From positions 62,001 through 126,000 of the forward strand of contig NZ_AULB01000026.1 of NCBI RefSeq assembly GCF_000425065.1: DNA of 64,000 nucleotides, in the 5' to 3' direction. Position 1 is the stretch's first letter, and every line of letters starts with the position of its first letter. Shown here piece after piece: positions 9,057-17,412 of the stretch. Source of the DNA: Actinomadura rifamycini DSM 43936. Its GTDB lineage: Bacteria > Actinomycetota > Actinomycetes > Streptosporangiales > Streptosporangiaceae. The translations under genes and the position numbers were made by a program. The notes beneath the pieces were generated by a model. The model did not search any database. It was not told the DNA's origin and saw only the letters and a program-made list of their open reading frames with translations.

Positions 9057-9165
9057 CCAGACTTGGGTCCATGGTCATGTTAATCAGCCGCCGGTTCAGC
9101 GAGGGCGGCGCCCGGCCCCGACGAGGACGGGCGAGGAATGCGAGGAACAGGACACTCCGACTGAC

Positions 9166-10068
9166 ATGACCGCACTGGTACGACTCCGGCTCGACATCTC
9201 CTACGACGGGTCGGACTTCGCGGGCTGGGCACGGCAGCCGAACCAGCGGACCGTCCAGGGCGTGATCGAGGACGCCCTCGCGCGGATGCTGCGGCTCGAC
9301 CCGCCCCCCATGCTCACCGTCGCGGGCCGCACCGACGCCGGCGTCCACGCGCGCGGGCAGGTCGCGCACCTGGTGGTGCCCGTCGCCGCGTACTCGGCCA
9401 TCAACGGCACGATGCCGCGCAGGCTCGCCGGGCTGCTGCCCCCGGACGTCCGGGTCTGGCGGGTGTCGGTCGCCCCGGAGGGCTTCGACGCCCGCTTCTC
9501 CGCGCTGTCGCGACGCTACGTGTACCGGGTGTGCGACAACCCGAACGGCGTCGAGCCGCTGCGGCGCCACGACGTCCTGTGGCATCCGCGGCCGCTCGAC
9601 CTCGACCGGATCAACGAGGCGGCGCGGCTGCTGGTCGGCGAGCACGACTTCGCCGCGTTCTGCCGCAAGCGGGAGGGCGCGACGACGATCCGGGAGCTGC
9701 TGCGCTTCTCCTGGGCGCGCGACGACCGCGACCCGTACCTCGCGCTCGCCACCGTCGAGGCGGACGCGTTCTGCCACTCGATGGTGCGGGCGCTGGTCGG
9801 CGCGATGCTGGTCGTGGGGGACGGCCGCCGCGACGTCGGGTGGCCCGCGCAGGTGCTGTCGGCGCGCGTCCGGGACTCGGCGGTGAACGTGGCGCCCGCG
9901 CACGGGCTGTCGCTGGAGGAGATCCGCTACCCCGAGGACGAGGACCTGGCGCGCCGCGCGCAGGAGACCCGCCGCGTCCGCACCCTGAACGCCGCCGCGG
10001 CTGTGGCCGCCGCCGAGGCCGCGGAGGCCGCGGAGAGCGCCGAGGCGCCGCCCGGCGGCCCGTCCTGA
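9166..10068 (+). CDS. truA: tRNA pseudouridine(38-40) synthase TruA
   Basis: Converts uridines 38-40 in the tRNA anticodon stem-loop to pseudouridine. The catalytic aspartate is D57 in AGRTDAGVHARGQ; DISYDGSDFAGWARQP, FDARFSALSRRYVYRV and EVDAFCHSMVRALVG-type motifs are present. The last 30 residues are Ala/Glu-rich low-complexity sequence that other TruA proteins lack, giving 300 residues. It is transcribed separately from rplQ (a terminator lies between) but keeps the conserved rplQ-truA order. Confidence 0.96.
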   Translation: MTALVRLRLDISYDGSDFAGWARQPNQRTVQGVIEDALARMLRLDPPPMLTVAGRTDAGVHARGQVAHLVVPVAAYSAINGTMPRRLAGLLPPDVRVWRVSVAPEGFDARFSALSRRYVYRVCDNPNGVEPLRRHDVLWHPRPLDLDRINEAARLLVGEHDFAAFCRKREGATTIRELLRFSWARDDRDPYLALATVEADAFCHSMVRALVGAMLVVGDGRRDVGWPAQVLSARVRDSAVNVAPAHGLSLEEIRYPEDEDLARRAQETRRVRTLNAAAAVAAAEAAEAAESAEAPPGGPS

Positions 10069-10108
10069 GGACGGCGCGGCCGGGCGGCGCCCGGTGCGGC
10101 GTGCGGCC

Positions 10109-11764
10109 TCAGCCGCCCGCCCGCGCGTCCAGCGGGCGCGCGTTGTGGTCGATGAACTGCTGCGCGACCTGCTTGACGACCTCGTCGCCGGGCTGGACGG
10201 GCTTGCCGTCGGAGCGCTGCACGTACGCGTACACGACGTACCGGCCGCGGACGGTCGCGGCCGCGTAGCCGCCCGCGCGGTCCATGGCGGCGGTGTGCTC
10301 GCCCGGCATGCCGCGGAACCACTCGTAGCGGGCCGGGTCCCCGGCCTCGCTCACGGCGAGGGCGGCCTGCCTGGTCGGCATGACCGCGATGCCGGACGTG
10401 ACGGCGACGGAGCGTGCGCGGTCGAGGTACGTCGCCCGGACGATCTTGCGGCACTGCTGCCGCTGCAGGGTCTGGAGCATCGCCCCGTTCGCCGCGTACT
10501 TCAGGTCGCGGTTGATGGACCGGCGGTCGAGCCGGTAGGTGTGCCCGCCGAGCTTGATCGCCGCCGTCGGGAAGACCTCGGAGAACTCCAGCGGCTTCGG
10601 GTCGGTCCGCTCGTTGTCGATCTTCTGCGGGGACGGGTCGGGGGCGGGCGGCGGCGGGGCCTGCGACGGCTGCGCGGGCGCCGACGCCGGCGGCGTCGTC
10701 ACCGGGCGCTCGGCGGCCTTGCGGGTGGCGCCGTCGTCCGGTGAGCCGCCGAGGGCGAACAGCGCGACCCCCGCGGCCAGGACGGCCGCCGCGCCGCCGC
10801 CGATCAGCAGCGTCCGCTTGTTCCGGGGGCCCTTGCCGGACGTGCCGGACCGCGCGGCCTTCGCGCCCCCGGCGCCCGCGCCGGGAGGGGCCGCCCCGCC
10901 GGGCGGCGGAGGCGGGCCGGCGGGCGGGACGCCCTGCTCGTGGTGGCCGGGCGGGACGACCGGCGGTTCGTCCGGGGCCGCCGCGCCGGGCGCGCCCGGC
11001 TGCGGGTGCTCCCCGCTCTCCCCGCTGGGGGGCAGGACGCCCGGCGGCAGGATCGCGTCGGGGACGAGCACCGGCGCCGCCGCCGCGGCGGCCTTCTCGG
11101 CCTCCTTGGCGCGTTCGAACGCGGTGGGCGCGGCCTCCCCGGACGGGGCGGTCGTCGGGCCCGGCGCCCGTGCGGGTGCGGCCGTCCCGTTCGCCGCGAC
11201 GACCGCCTGCCCGGTCTCGGGCACCGGCGCGGGGGCGGGCCGCGCCGCCGCGACGGGCTCCGGCGCCGCCGCGGGGGCCGCCGCCGGCTCCTCGGGGCGG
11301 ACGGACGGGATGCCGTCGGGGTCGGTGTCGGTGAACGTGGACGGCGTCGGAGGCACCAGCGGCTCGGCGGGGACGGCGCCGCGGGAGTCCACCTGCGGGA
11401 TGCCGGCGCCGGCGACGAGCGTGCCGGGCGGACGTCCCGCGGCGGCGTGCGGCGCGGCGGCCGGGGGCCGGTCCCCGCCCGCGGGCGCCCGCGCGCCGGC
11501 GGCGCCGGGCGCGGTGTCGTCCGCCGCCGGTGCGGGGGCCTCCTCGGACGGGTCGGCCGAGGAGGCCCACCAGGGGGCTTCCAGGCCGAACGGGGGGAGC
11601 CGGGGGGCCGGGGGCGCGGGCGCCTCGGCCCCGTCGGCCGGCGGGACGGCCGGGGCGCCGGCCGGGGGAGACGCGCCGCCGAAGTGCGGCGGCGCGGGGG
11701 AGGCGGTGGCGGCGGACGCGTCCGCCTCCCCGCCGGTCTCCCGGGTGTCTTCAGGTCCAGACAT
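10109..11764 (-). CDS. Proline-rich single-pass membrane protein, paralogue of its neighbour
   Basis: A 551-residue protein of unknown function. Residues 1 to about 310 are low-complexity Pro/Ala/Gly sequence (cytoplasmic by the positive-inside rule, with KGPRNKR before the helix), then one membrane helix at about 318-340 (LLIGGGAAAVLAAGVALFAL), a Pro-rich linker and a C-terminal outer domain of about 165 residues. That domain aligns by eye with the next gene: both have a cysteine before a (V/L)RATY strand, then a GRYVVYAYVQRSDGK / GHYLVMTWVQRPNGK block. The start is ATG 11764 without a good ribosome site, so it is uncertain. It lies 24 bp after its paralogue and is probably co-transcribed. 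Confidence 0.75.
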   Translation of the reverse strand: MSGPEDTRETGGEADASAATASPAPPHFGGASPPAGAPAVPPADGAEAPAPPAPRLPPFGLEAPWWASSADPSEEAPAPAADDTAPGAAGARAPAGGDRPPAAAPHAAAGRPPGTLVAGAGIPQVDSRGAVPAEPLVPPTPSTFTDTDPDGIPSVRPEEPAAAPAAAPEPVAAARPAPAPVPETGQAVVAANGTAAPARAPGPTTAPSGEAAPTAFERAKEAEKAAAAAAPVLVPDAILPPGVLPPSGESGEHPQPGAPGAAAPDEPPVVPPGHHEQGVPPAGPPPPPGGAAPPGAGAGGAKAARSGTSGKGPRNKRTLLIGGGAAAVLAAGVALFALGGSPDDGATRKAAERPVTTPPASAPAQPSQAPPPPAPDPSPQKIDNERTDPKPLEFSEVFPTAAIKLGGHTYRLDRRSINRDLKYAANGAMLQTLQRQQCRKIVRATYLDRARSVAVTSGIAVMPTRQAALAVSEAGDPARYEWFRGMPGEHTAAMDRAGGYAAATVRGRYVVYAYVQRSDGKPVQPGDEVVKQVAQQFIDHNARPLDARAGG

Positions 11765-11788
11765 AAGCAGAGAGGGTATTCAAACCGG

Positions 11789-12784
11789 TCACTTTTGGAG
11801 GGGCTTGCCTTCGGTTTCCCTGTAGTGCAGGGCCAGCGCGAGGTTGCTGCCCCTGTAGATCTCGTCCCCGAAGACCCGGACGGTGCCGTGGTGGCGCTTC
11901 GAGATGGTCTTGCCGTTGGGGCGCTGCACCCAGGTCATCACGAGGTAGTGGCCGCGCGCCCGGGCGGTGCCGAGCGCGACGCCCTTGCCGTTCGTCTTCG
12001 TGATGCCCTTGCCGGGGAGCGCCAGCAGGTACGCGTCGTCGGCCGTCGCGGCCTTCTCGGCGGCCTCCGCGTGCGCCTCGGACTTCAGGTTGAGGACGCC
12101 CAGCGTCCCGATGAGCGCGCCGCCGCTGATGGCGTAGGTGGCGCGGAGGGCCTGGGTGCAGCCGCCCTTCGCGACGGCCGTGTCCAGCTTGGCGCCGCCG
12201 ACGATGCCGGTGCACTTCTTCTCGCTGTGCCAGGCCGTCCGCGCGTACTTGTGGTCGTTCACCTCGAACTCGCCGTTGCCGAAGACCTCCTTGAGCGTCA
12301 GCGGCGCGGGGTCGGTGGTGCGGTCCCGCAGCTTCACCGGCGCGAGCGTCACCGACGGGGTCGGCGTGGGCGGGGTCGTGGCGGGGGCGGGCCGGTCGGC
12401 CGCGGCCGGGGCGCCGGAGTCGCCGCCGAGCGTCGACGAGAGCGCGACGCCGCCGCCGACGAGGACGATCCCGGCGCCGACGATCGCGCCGATGACGAGC
12501 GGACGCCGCCGCCGCGGGCGCTCGTCGTCGAAGCGGTCGTCGTCGAAGCGGTCGTCGTAGGGGCCGTCGTCGTAGCGGTCGTCGTAGCGGCCGGGCCCGG
12601 GGCCGAACTCGCGCTCGCGGCCGAACGCGGGGCCGTCCGGGACGCCCGGGGGCGGGAGGCCGCCGCCCTGGTCGTACGGCCCCGGGGGGCCGTCGAACGG
12701 ACGGTCGTCTCCGGGACCGTACGGCGACTGCGGCGGCCGCGGCGTGCGGCCGCCGGGATTGCCTTGATCACCCGGGTAACCCAT
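11789..12784 (-). CDS. Single-pass membrane protein with extracytoplasmic domain, paralogue of the 10109-11764 product
   Basis: A 331-residue protein of unknown function. The N-terminal 90 residues are Gly/Pro-rich and contain Asp/Tyr/Arg tandem repeats (RYDDRYDDGPYDDRFDDDRF) encoded by repeated CGTCGT-containing DNA at about 12523-12592. Basic RRRRP precedes one membrane helix at about 95-118. The outer domain has two cysteines (CTGIVGG and GGCTQALRATY), possibly a disulfide. ATG 12784 gives MGYPGDQGNPGG, the typical start of these Gly/Pro-rich actinomycete envelope proteins; the open frame goes further upstream without a better start. Together with its paralogue and the CAP protein it forms a leftward three-gene envelope cluster. 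Confidence 0.75.
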   Translation of the reverse strand: MGYPGDQGNPGGRTPRPPQSPYGPGDDRPFDGPPGPYDQGGGLPPPGVPDGPAFGREREFGPGPGRYDDRYDDGPYDDRFDDDRFDDERPRRRRPLVIGAIVGAGIVLVGGGVALSSTLGGDSGAPAAADRPAPATTPPTPTPSVTLAPVKLRDRTTDPAPLTLKEVFGNGEFEVNDHKYARTAWHSEKKCTGIVGGAKLDTAVAKGGCTQALRATYAISGGALIGTLGVLNLKSEAHAEAAEKAATADDAYLLALPGKGITKTNGKGVALGTARARGHYLVMTWVQRPNGKTISKRHHGTVRVFGDEIYRGSNLALALHYRETEGKPLQK

Positions 12785-12813
12785 GGCCTGGACCCTACCG
12801 AACCCCGGACGGG

Positions 12814-13929
12814 TCACTTCCAGCCGAAGTTCTGGGTCCACAGCTTGCCGTCCGGGCCGTCGACCATGCCGACGCCGATCGCCCGGAGGTCGCAGTTCAG
12901 GATGTTGCGGCGGTGCCCCGGGCTGTCCATCCAGCCGCGCACGACGGCCTCGGCGCTGCCGTAGCCCTTGGCGATGTTCTCCGCGCCGGGACTGGAGTAG
13001 CCGGCGGCCTCCATGCGGTCCCAGGGCGTGTCGCCGTTCTGGGACGTGTGGCTGAAGTAACCGTTGGCGGCCATGTCGGCGGAGTGCCGCTCGGCCGCGG
13101 CCATGAGCCGCTCGTCCGTCCGCAGCGGGCCGCACCCGGCGGCGGCGCGCTCGTCGTTCGTGAGGCCGATCACGGCGCGCTCGACGGACGACGCGCCGGT
13201 CGTCCGGTACGTCGGCGCGCCGCCGCCCGACGAACCGCCCGACCCGCCGGAACCGCCGGAGCCGCCGGGGGACGACGACCGGGCGGGCGTGTCCGCGGTC
13301 TTCGCGGGACGCGACGTCGACGGCTTCGGCGTCGGGCTCGGCGGGGCGCTCATGGTCTTGAGCGGCGGCGGCTCCTCCGTCGCGGACGGCACCGCCGCGT
13401 TCGCGGGGGCGTCCGGCGACGGCGCGTCCGCGGGCGCGGACGGGTCGGGCGCGGGCCGGTCCTCGGGCAGCGCGTCGGCCGCGGCGGTCCGTTCGGGACC
13501 CTGCGCGGGCAGGACGAGCCGGTCGAGCGCGACGCCGGTGCCGATCGCGAGCGCGGAGGCGGCGACGGTCGCGCCGACGGTGACGACCGTCCGCAGGCGG
13601 CGGCGTGGCCGCTTGGGCGGGCGGCCGCCGGGCGGCGCCGGGCGCGGGCGCCCGGCGGCGACGAGCGTGTCCCCGGCGGGTCCGGGACGGCCGGGACGGG
13701 GCGGCGGCGCGGCGCCGGGACGGGGGCGGGGGCCCGCGGCGGGCCCGAATCCGGGGCCGGCGGCGGGGGCGGGACGGCCGGTGCGGCCGTCGCCGTGGGG
13801 CTGCTGGGGGCGCCCGGCCGGGCGGCCGGGTCTGCGGGGAGTGGACAGCGGGGGCTCCCTGGGGCTGGCCGGCGTACGCCGGTACGCCGGCAGGGGGACC
13901 GGTCGGCGGCACCTTATCTCTTCATGCAC
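12814..13929 (-). CDS. CAP/SCP (YkwD-like) domain envelope protein
   Basis: The C-terminal 130 residues are a CAP domain: NDERAAAGCGPLRTDERLM, AAERHSADMAANGYFSH, then ENIAKGYGSAEAVVRGW, SPGHRRNILN and TQNFGWK. Bacterial CAP proteins are secreted or surface proteins of largely unknown activity. A membrane anchor (VVTVGATVAASALAIGTGVAL) follows KRPRRRLR, and a Ser/Thr/Pro-rich linker with a GGSGGSGGS stretch spans to the CAP domain. The start is uncertain: GTG 13929 has no ribosome site, while CTG 13848 gives a sensible N terminus (STPRRPGRPAGRP) after AGGGAG. It is the first gene of the leftward cluster, divergent from rplM. Confidence 0.8.
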   Translation of the reverse strand: MHEEIRCRRPVPLPAYRRTPASPREPPLSTPRRPGRPAGRPQQPHGDGRTGRPAPAAGPGFGPAAGPRPRPGAAPPPRPGRPGPAGDTLVAAGRPRPAPPGGRPPKRPRRRLRTVVTVGATVAASALAIGTGVALDRLVLPAQGPERTAAADALPEDRPAPDPSAPADAPSPDAPANAAVPSATEEPPPLKTMSAPPSPTPKPSTSRPAKTADTPARSSSPGGSGGSGGSGGSSGGGAPTYRTTGASSVERAVIGLTNDERAAAGCGPLRTDERLMAAAERHSADMAANGYFSHTSQNGDTPWDRMEAAGYSSPGAENIAKGYGSAEAVVRGWMDSPGHRRNILNCDLRAIGVGMVDGPDGKLWTQNFGWK

Positions 13930-14324
13930 GGCGGAGTAAGAAGAATCCGGCAAAATGATCACTCTGCGTACATGTCGCGACGTTCCGTGACCACGCGGCG
14001 TGCGGACGGACCGGTCCCGCGCGGGCCCGCGCGTCCGCCGGGGACCGCGGTCCGCGAGGTGAGGCATACTGGTGGGTGGCTGGGAGACTGTCACGGTTGC
14101 TCGCTTTGACCCGCGCCCGCGCGGACTAGTATCCTGCGGGTTTGTTGTATGCGTCGGCGCCTGCCCGGGCGGTGGGATGGCGACGGCATCCACGTGTCGG
14201 TGTGCCCCATGTGCGCTCGCACGGGCCCCGGCCTCCCGGAGCGCCCGATCGGAACGAGAACGAGCCCGATCGGCGCGAGCAGGAGATCCGCTAGAAAGTC
14301 GACGAGAAACGAAGGCTGACGACC
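13930..14324. other. Intergenic region between the CAP gene and rplM
   Basis: A 395-bp stretch without a convincing gene. It must contain the leftward promoter of the envelope cluster and the rightward rplM promoter (14106-14135). About 190 nt of untranslated leader separate that promoter from rplM. No known L13 leader fold could be recognised by eye. Confidence 0.6.
14106..14135 (+). promoter_or_regulatory. rplM-rpsI promoter
   Basis: TTGACC (14106-14111) and TATCCT (14130-14135), separated by 18 bp, form a good housekeeping-sigma promoter about 190 bp before rplM. It is one of the best -35/-10 pairs in the window. Confidence 0.65.
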
Positions 14325-14777
14325 GTGCGCACGTACACCCCTAAGCCCGCTGACGTTCAGCGTCAGTGGTACGTCATCGACGCGACCGATGTCGTGCTGG
14401 GCCGTCTCGCCAGTCATGTCGCGCAGCTGCTTCGGGGTAAGCACAAGCCGATCTACGCTCCGCACCTCGACACCGGTGACTTCGTCGTCATCGTGAACGC
14501 CGACAAGGTGTCGCTGTCCGGCAACAAGCTGGAGCAGAAGCGGGCGTACCGGCACTCGGGCTACCCGGGCGGACTGCGGTCGGTGAACTACGCCGACCTG
14601 CTGGCCAAGAACCCCGAGCGGGCCGTCGAGAAGGCGATCAAGGGCATGCTGCCCAAGACCACCCTCGGCCGCCAGATGTTCCGCAAGGTGAAGGTCTACG
14701 CCGGTCCGGAGCACCCGCACCAGGCGCAGAAGCCGGTCCCGTTCGAGATCACCCAGATCAGCCAGACCGGCAGCTGA
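14325..14777 (+). CDS. rplM: 50S ribosomal protein L13
   Basis: An early 50S assembly protein. The 150-residue product starts at GTG (MRTYTPKPADVQRQWYVIDA) after GAAGGCTGAC and contains VVLGRLASHVAQLLRGKHKP, RHSGYPGG and KGMLPKTTLGRQMFRKVKVY. Length and motifs are canonical. It is followed by rpsI after an unusually long 190-bp gap, which contains the short inverted repeat GGACGT-GGA-ACGTCC and a repeated CCGGTCGGCGTC. Confidence 0.98.
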   Translation: MRTYTPKPADVQRQWYVIDATDVVLGRLASHVAQLLRGKHKPIYAPHLDTGDFVVIVNADKVSLSGNKLEQKRAYRHSGYPGGLRSVNYADLLAKNPERAVEKAIKGMLPKTTLGRQMFRKVKVYAGPEHPHQAQKPVPFEITQISQTGS

Positions 14778-14967
14778 AGCAGAGAACCGGTCGGCGTCAG
14801 GACGTGGAACGTCCGCCAGTCGCCGTACCGATCCGGTCGGCGTCGGGGCACAGCGCCCTCGCGTCGTCCGGTTGCGTGCACGCGGCCGCGTGCGCGTCCG
14901 AACCAGTGGCCGCCGGGGCACCCGACGACCGGGCCAGCCGCCCTGGCTAGAAGACCCTAGGAGAACC

Positions 14968-15483
14968 GTGGACGAGTCCACCGGCACCGAGACGCCCGAG
15001 GGCGTCGAGTTCGACTCGTACGAGGACGCGCCGTCCGAGTACACCACCGAGAGCCCCGAGGCCGAGGGCGAGGGCTACCTCGGCCAGCCGGTCGCGACCG
15101 GCCCCGCCGCCGGCACCGGCCGCCGCAAGCAGGCCATCGCGCGGGTGCGCATCGTCCCCGGTAACGGCCAGTGGAAGATCAACGGCCGTACGCTGGACCA
15201 GTACTTCCCGAACAAGGTCCACCAGCAGATCGTGAACGAGCCGTTCGTCCTGCTGGGCCTGGAGGGCCAGTTCGACGTGCTCGCGCGCGTGAACGGCGGC
15301 GGCACCACCGGCCAGGCCGGTGCGCTGCGCCTCGGCATCTCCCGCGCGCTGCAGTTCGCGAACATCGAGCACCGCCCGGCGCTGAAGAAGGCCGGGTTCC
15401 TCACCCGCGACGCGCGGGTGCCGGAGCGCAAGAAGGCCGGTCTCAAGAAGGCCCGCAAGGCTCCGCAGTACAGCAAGCGTTGA
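14968..15483 (+). CDS. rpsI: 30S ribosomal protein S9 with acidic N-terminal extension
   Basis: S9 contacts P-site tRNA through its C-terminal tail, here ending in the invariant KAPQYSKR. The core (GRRKQAIARVRIVPGNGQWK, then ALRLGISRALQ) starts only at about residue 50; the first 49 residues are acidic (GTETPEGVEFDSYEDAPSEY and so on), giving 171 residues against about 130 in E. coli. Acidic S9 extensions occur in actinobacteria. GTG 14968 follows CTAGGAGAACC, so the extension is really translated. A terminator follows. Confidence 0.97.
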   Translation: MDESTGTETPEGVEFDSYEDAPSEYTTESPEAEGEGYLGQPVATGPAAGTGRRKQAIARVRIVPGNGQWKINGRTLDQYFPNKVHQQIVNEPFVLLGLEGQFDVLARVNGGGTTGQAGALRLGISRALQFANIEHRPALKKAGFLTRDARVPERKKAGLKKARKAPQYSKR

Positions 15484-15492
15484 TCGACGGCA

Positions 15493-15572
15493 CGAGCCGC
15501 CGCACCCCATGGCTTCTCCGTGGCCGACCCCGCATGGTCGGCGCGCCGGGTGCGGCGGCTCGTCCGCTTTTT
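15493..15572 (+). terminator. Terminator after rpsI (tandem)
   Basis: CGAGCCGCCGCACCC (15493-15507) is the exact complement of GGGTGCGGCGGCTCG (15548-15562), with a T5 run at 15568-15572. The 40-nt loop itself contains a hairpin. A second hairpin (CGGGACG / CGTCCCG, 15608-15626) with a T6 run at 15642-15647 may act as a back-up just before glmM. Confidence 0.65.
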
Positions 15573-15668
15573 CCGGTTCGTTCGCTTTGTATGCCGCACG
15601 GCACGGCCGGGACGCCGCACGTCCCGTCCCGTCCGGGCGGCTTTTTTCGTCTCTCCGGGAGTTGAACT

Positions 15669-17012
15669 GTGGCTCGTCTGTTCGGGACCGACGGCGTGCG
15701 GGGGCTCGCCAACCGTGATCTGACCGCCCGGCTCGCCATGGACCTGTCCGTCGCCGCGGCGCGGGTCCTCGGCGAGCAGGGCGAGTTCCGGGGGCATCGG
15801 CCGCTGGCGGTGGTCGGGCGCGATCCGCGCGCGTCCGGCGAGTTCCTGGAGGCCGCCGTCGTCGCGGGCCTCGCCAGTTCCGGTGTGGACGTGCTGCGCC
15901 TGGGCGTCCTGCCCACCCCGGCGGTCGCGTACCTGACGCACCAGCTGCACGCCGACCTCGGCGTGATGCTGTCGGCGTCGCACAACCCGGCCCCCGACAA
16001 CGGGATCAAGTTCTTCGACCGGTCCGGGCACAAGCTGCCCGACGAGACCGAGGACCGCATCGAGGCGCGGCTCGGCGAGGAGTGGGACTGGCCGACCGGC
16101 GCCGGCGTCGGCCGCGTCCGCGACGCGCACGGCGCGGTCGAGCAGTACGTGGCGCACCTCGTCGCGTCCGTCCCGGTGTCGCTGGACGGCCTGCGCGTCG
16201 TCGTCGACTGCGCGAACGGCGCGTCGTGCGACGTCGCGCCGGAGGCGCTGCGCCGCGCGGGCGCCGAGGTCTTCACGATCGGCACCGCCCCGGACGGCCT
16301 CAACATCAACGCCGGGTGCGGTTCGACGCACCTGGACGCGCTCCGCGCCGCGGTCCGCGAGCACGGCGCCGACGCCGGCATCGCCAACGACGGCGACGCG
16401 GACCGCTGCCTCGCCGTGACCGCCGCCGGCGAGGTCGTCGACGGCGACCAGATCATGGCGATCCTCGCGCTGGAGATGCGCGAGTCCGGCGCCCTCACCG
16501 CCGACACCGTCGTCGCGACCGTGATGTCGAACCTGGGCTTCAAGACGGCGATGCGGGAGGCCGGGATCACGGTCGTCGAGACCGCCGTCGGCGACCGGTA
16601 CGTGCTGGAGGCGATGAAAGCGGGCGGGTTCGTCTTCGGCGGCGAGCAGTCCGGCCACGTCATCATGCTCGACCACGCCACCACCGGCGACGGCGTCCTC
16701 ACCGGCCTGCACCTCCTCGCGGCGATGGCGCGGCGCGGCCGCCCGCTGGACGAGCTCGCGAAGGCGATGACGCGGCTGCCGCAGGTGCTGGTGAACGTCA
16801 AGGGCGTCGACAAGGCCCGCGCGAAGACGTCCCCCGAGCTGGCCGCGGCCGTCGCCGCCGCCGAGGCCGGCCTGGGCGAGACCGGCCGGGTGCTGATCCG
16901 CCCGAGCGGCACCGAGCCGATGGTCCGCGTGATGGTCGAGGCGGCGTCGCAGGAGCAGGCGCAGAGCGTCGCCGACCACCTCGCCGGCGTCGTCCGAGCC
17001 GCCCTCGGCTGA
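15669..17012 (+). CDS. glmM: Phosphoglucosamine mutase
   Basis: Interconverts glucosamine-6-phosphate and glucosamine-1-phosphate on the way to UDP-GlcNAc and peptidoglycan. The 447-residue protein has the catalytic phosphoserine loop SASHNP (S104), the metal-binding DGDADR at 241-246, the sugar-specificity loop GGEQSGH, and the phosphate-binding RPSGTEP at 411-417. The start is GTG after GGGAGTTGAACT. It follows rpsI as in other actinobacteria, with glmS, the preceding pathway step, 33 kb downstream in the same orientation. Confidence 0.97.
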   Translation: MARLFGTDGVRGLANRDLTARLAMDLSVAAARVLGEQGEFRGHRPLAVVGRDPRASGEFLEAAVVAGLASSGVDVLRLGVLPTPAVAYLTHQLHADLGVMLSASHNPAPDNGIKFFDRSGHKLPDETEDRIEARLGEEWDWPTGAGVGRVRDAHGAVEQYVAHLVASVPVSLDGLRVVVDCANGASCDVAPEALRRAGAEVFTIGTAPDGLNINAGCGSTHLDALRAAVREHGADAGIANDGDADRCLAVTAAGEVVDGDQIMAILALEMRESGALTADTVVATVMSNLGFKTAMREAGITVVETAVGDRYVLEAMKAGGFVFGGEQSGHVIMLDHATTGDGVLTGLHLLAAMARRGRPLDELAKAMTRLPQVLVNVKGVDKARAKTSPELAAAVAAAEAGLGETGRVLIRPSGTEPMVRVMVEAASQEQAQSVADHLAGVVRAALG

Positions 17013-17024
17013 GCCGTCCGGCCC

Positions 17025-17056
17025 TCGCCCCGCGGTCGATGCTTCCCGCGGGGCGA
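17025..17056. terminator. Bidirectional hairpin between convergent genes
   Basis: TCGCCCCGCGG (17025-17035) pairs with CCGCGGGGCGA (17046-17056) around 10 nt, between the glmM stop and the stop of the leftward 102-residue gene. No long T-tract is present. Confidence 0.45.
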
Positions 17057-17080
17057 AGTACCTCGCGTCCGGCGGCTTCG

Positions 17081-17389
17081 CTAGCGCTGCTCGATGTCCA
17101 GGCGGCCGACCTTGAGGTGCCTGATCTCGACCGTTCCGGCCTCCAGGTGCTCGACGATCGCGCGCTTGACGACGAGCTTGCCGATGCCGACGGCGCCGAC
17201 GGCGACCGCGCCGACGGCGAGCGCGCCCAGCGCCAGGGAGCCGAGCGCGTTGCCGAGGCGCAGGTCGAAGCCGGTGGCGGACGCGCCGGTGACCTGGGCG
17301 CCCGCGGCGCGGGCGCCGACGGCGCGCTCCGTCCGGACGCGGGGGCGTTCGTCCCGCTCGTCGGCGGGCTGCTCGGTGGGTTCGCTCAT
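17081..17389 (-). CDS. Small protein with Gly/Ala/Val five-residue repeats
   Basis: A 102-residue protein without a named family that I can recall. After a charged, disordered N terminus (SEPTEQPADERDERPRVRTE), residues about 45-100 follow a roughly five-residue rhythm (LGALAVGAVAVGAVGIGKLV, then AIVEHLEAGTVEIRHLKVG). This resembles short right-handed beta-helices rather than a membrane helix, although the hydrophobic part could be mistaken for one. There is no clear ribosome site before ATG 17389. It is convergent with glmM. Confidence 0.65.
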   Translation of the reverse strand: MSEPTEQPADERDERPRVRTERAVGARAAGAQVTGASATGFDLRLGNALGSLALGALAVGAVAVGAVGIGKLVVKRAIVEHLEAGTVEIRHLKVGRLDIEQR

Positions 17390-17412
17390 GCGTCGAGCAT
17401 AGGGCGGCCGGT

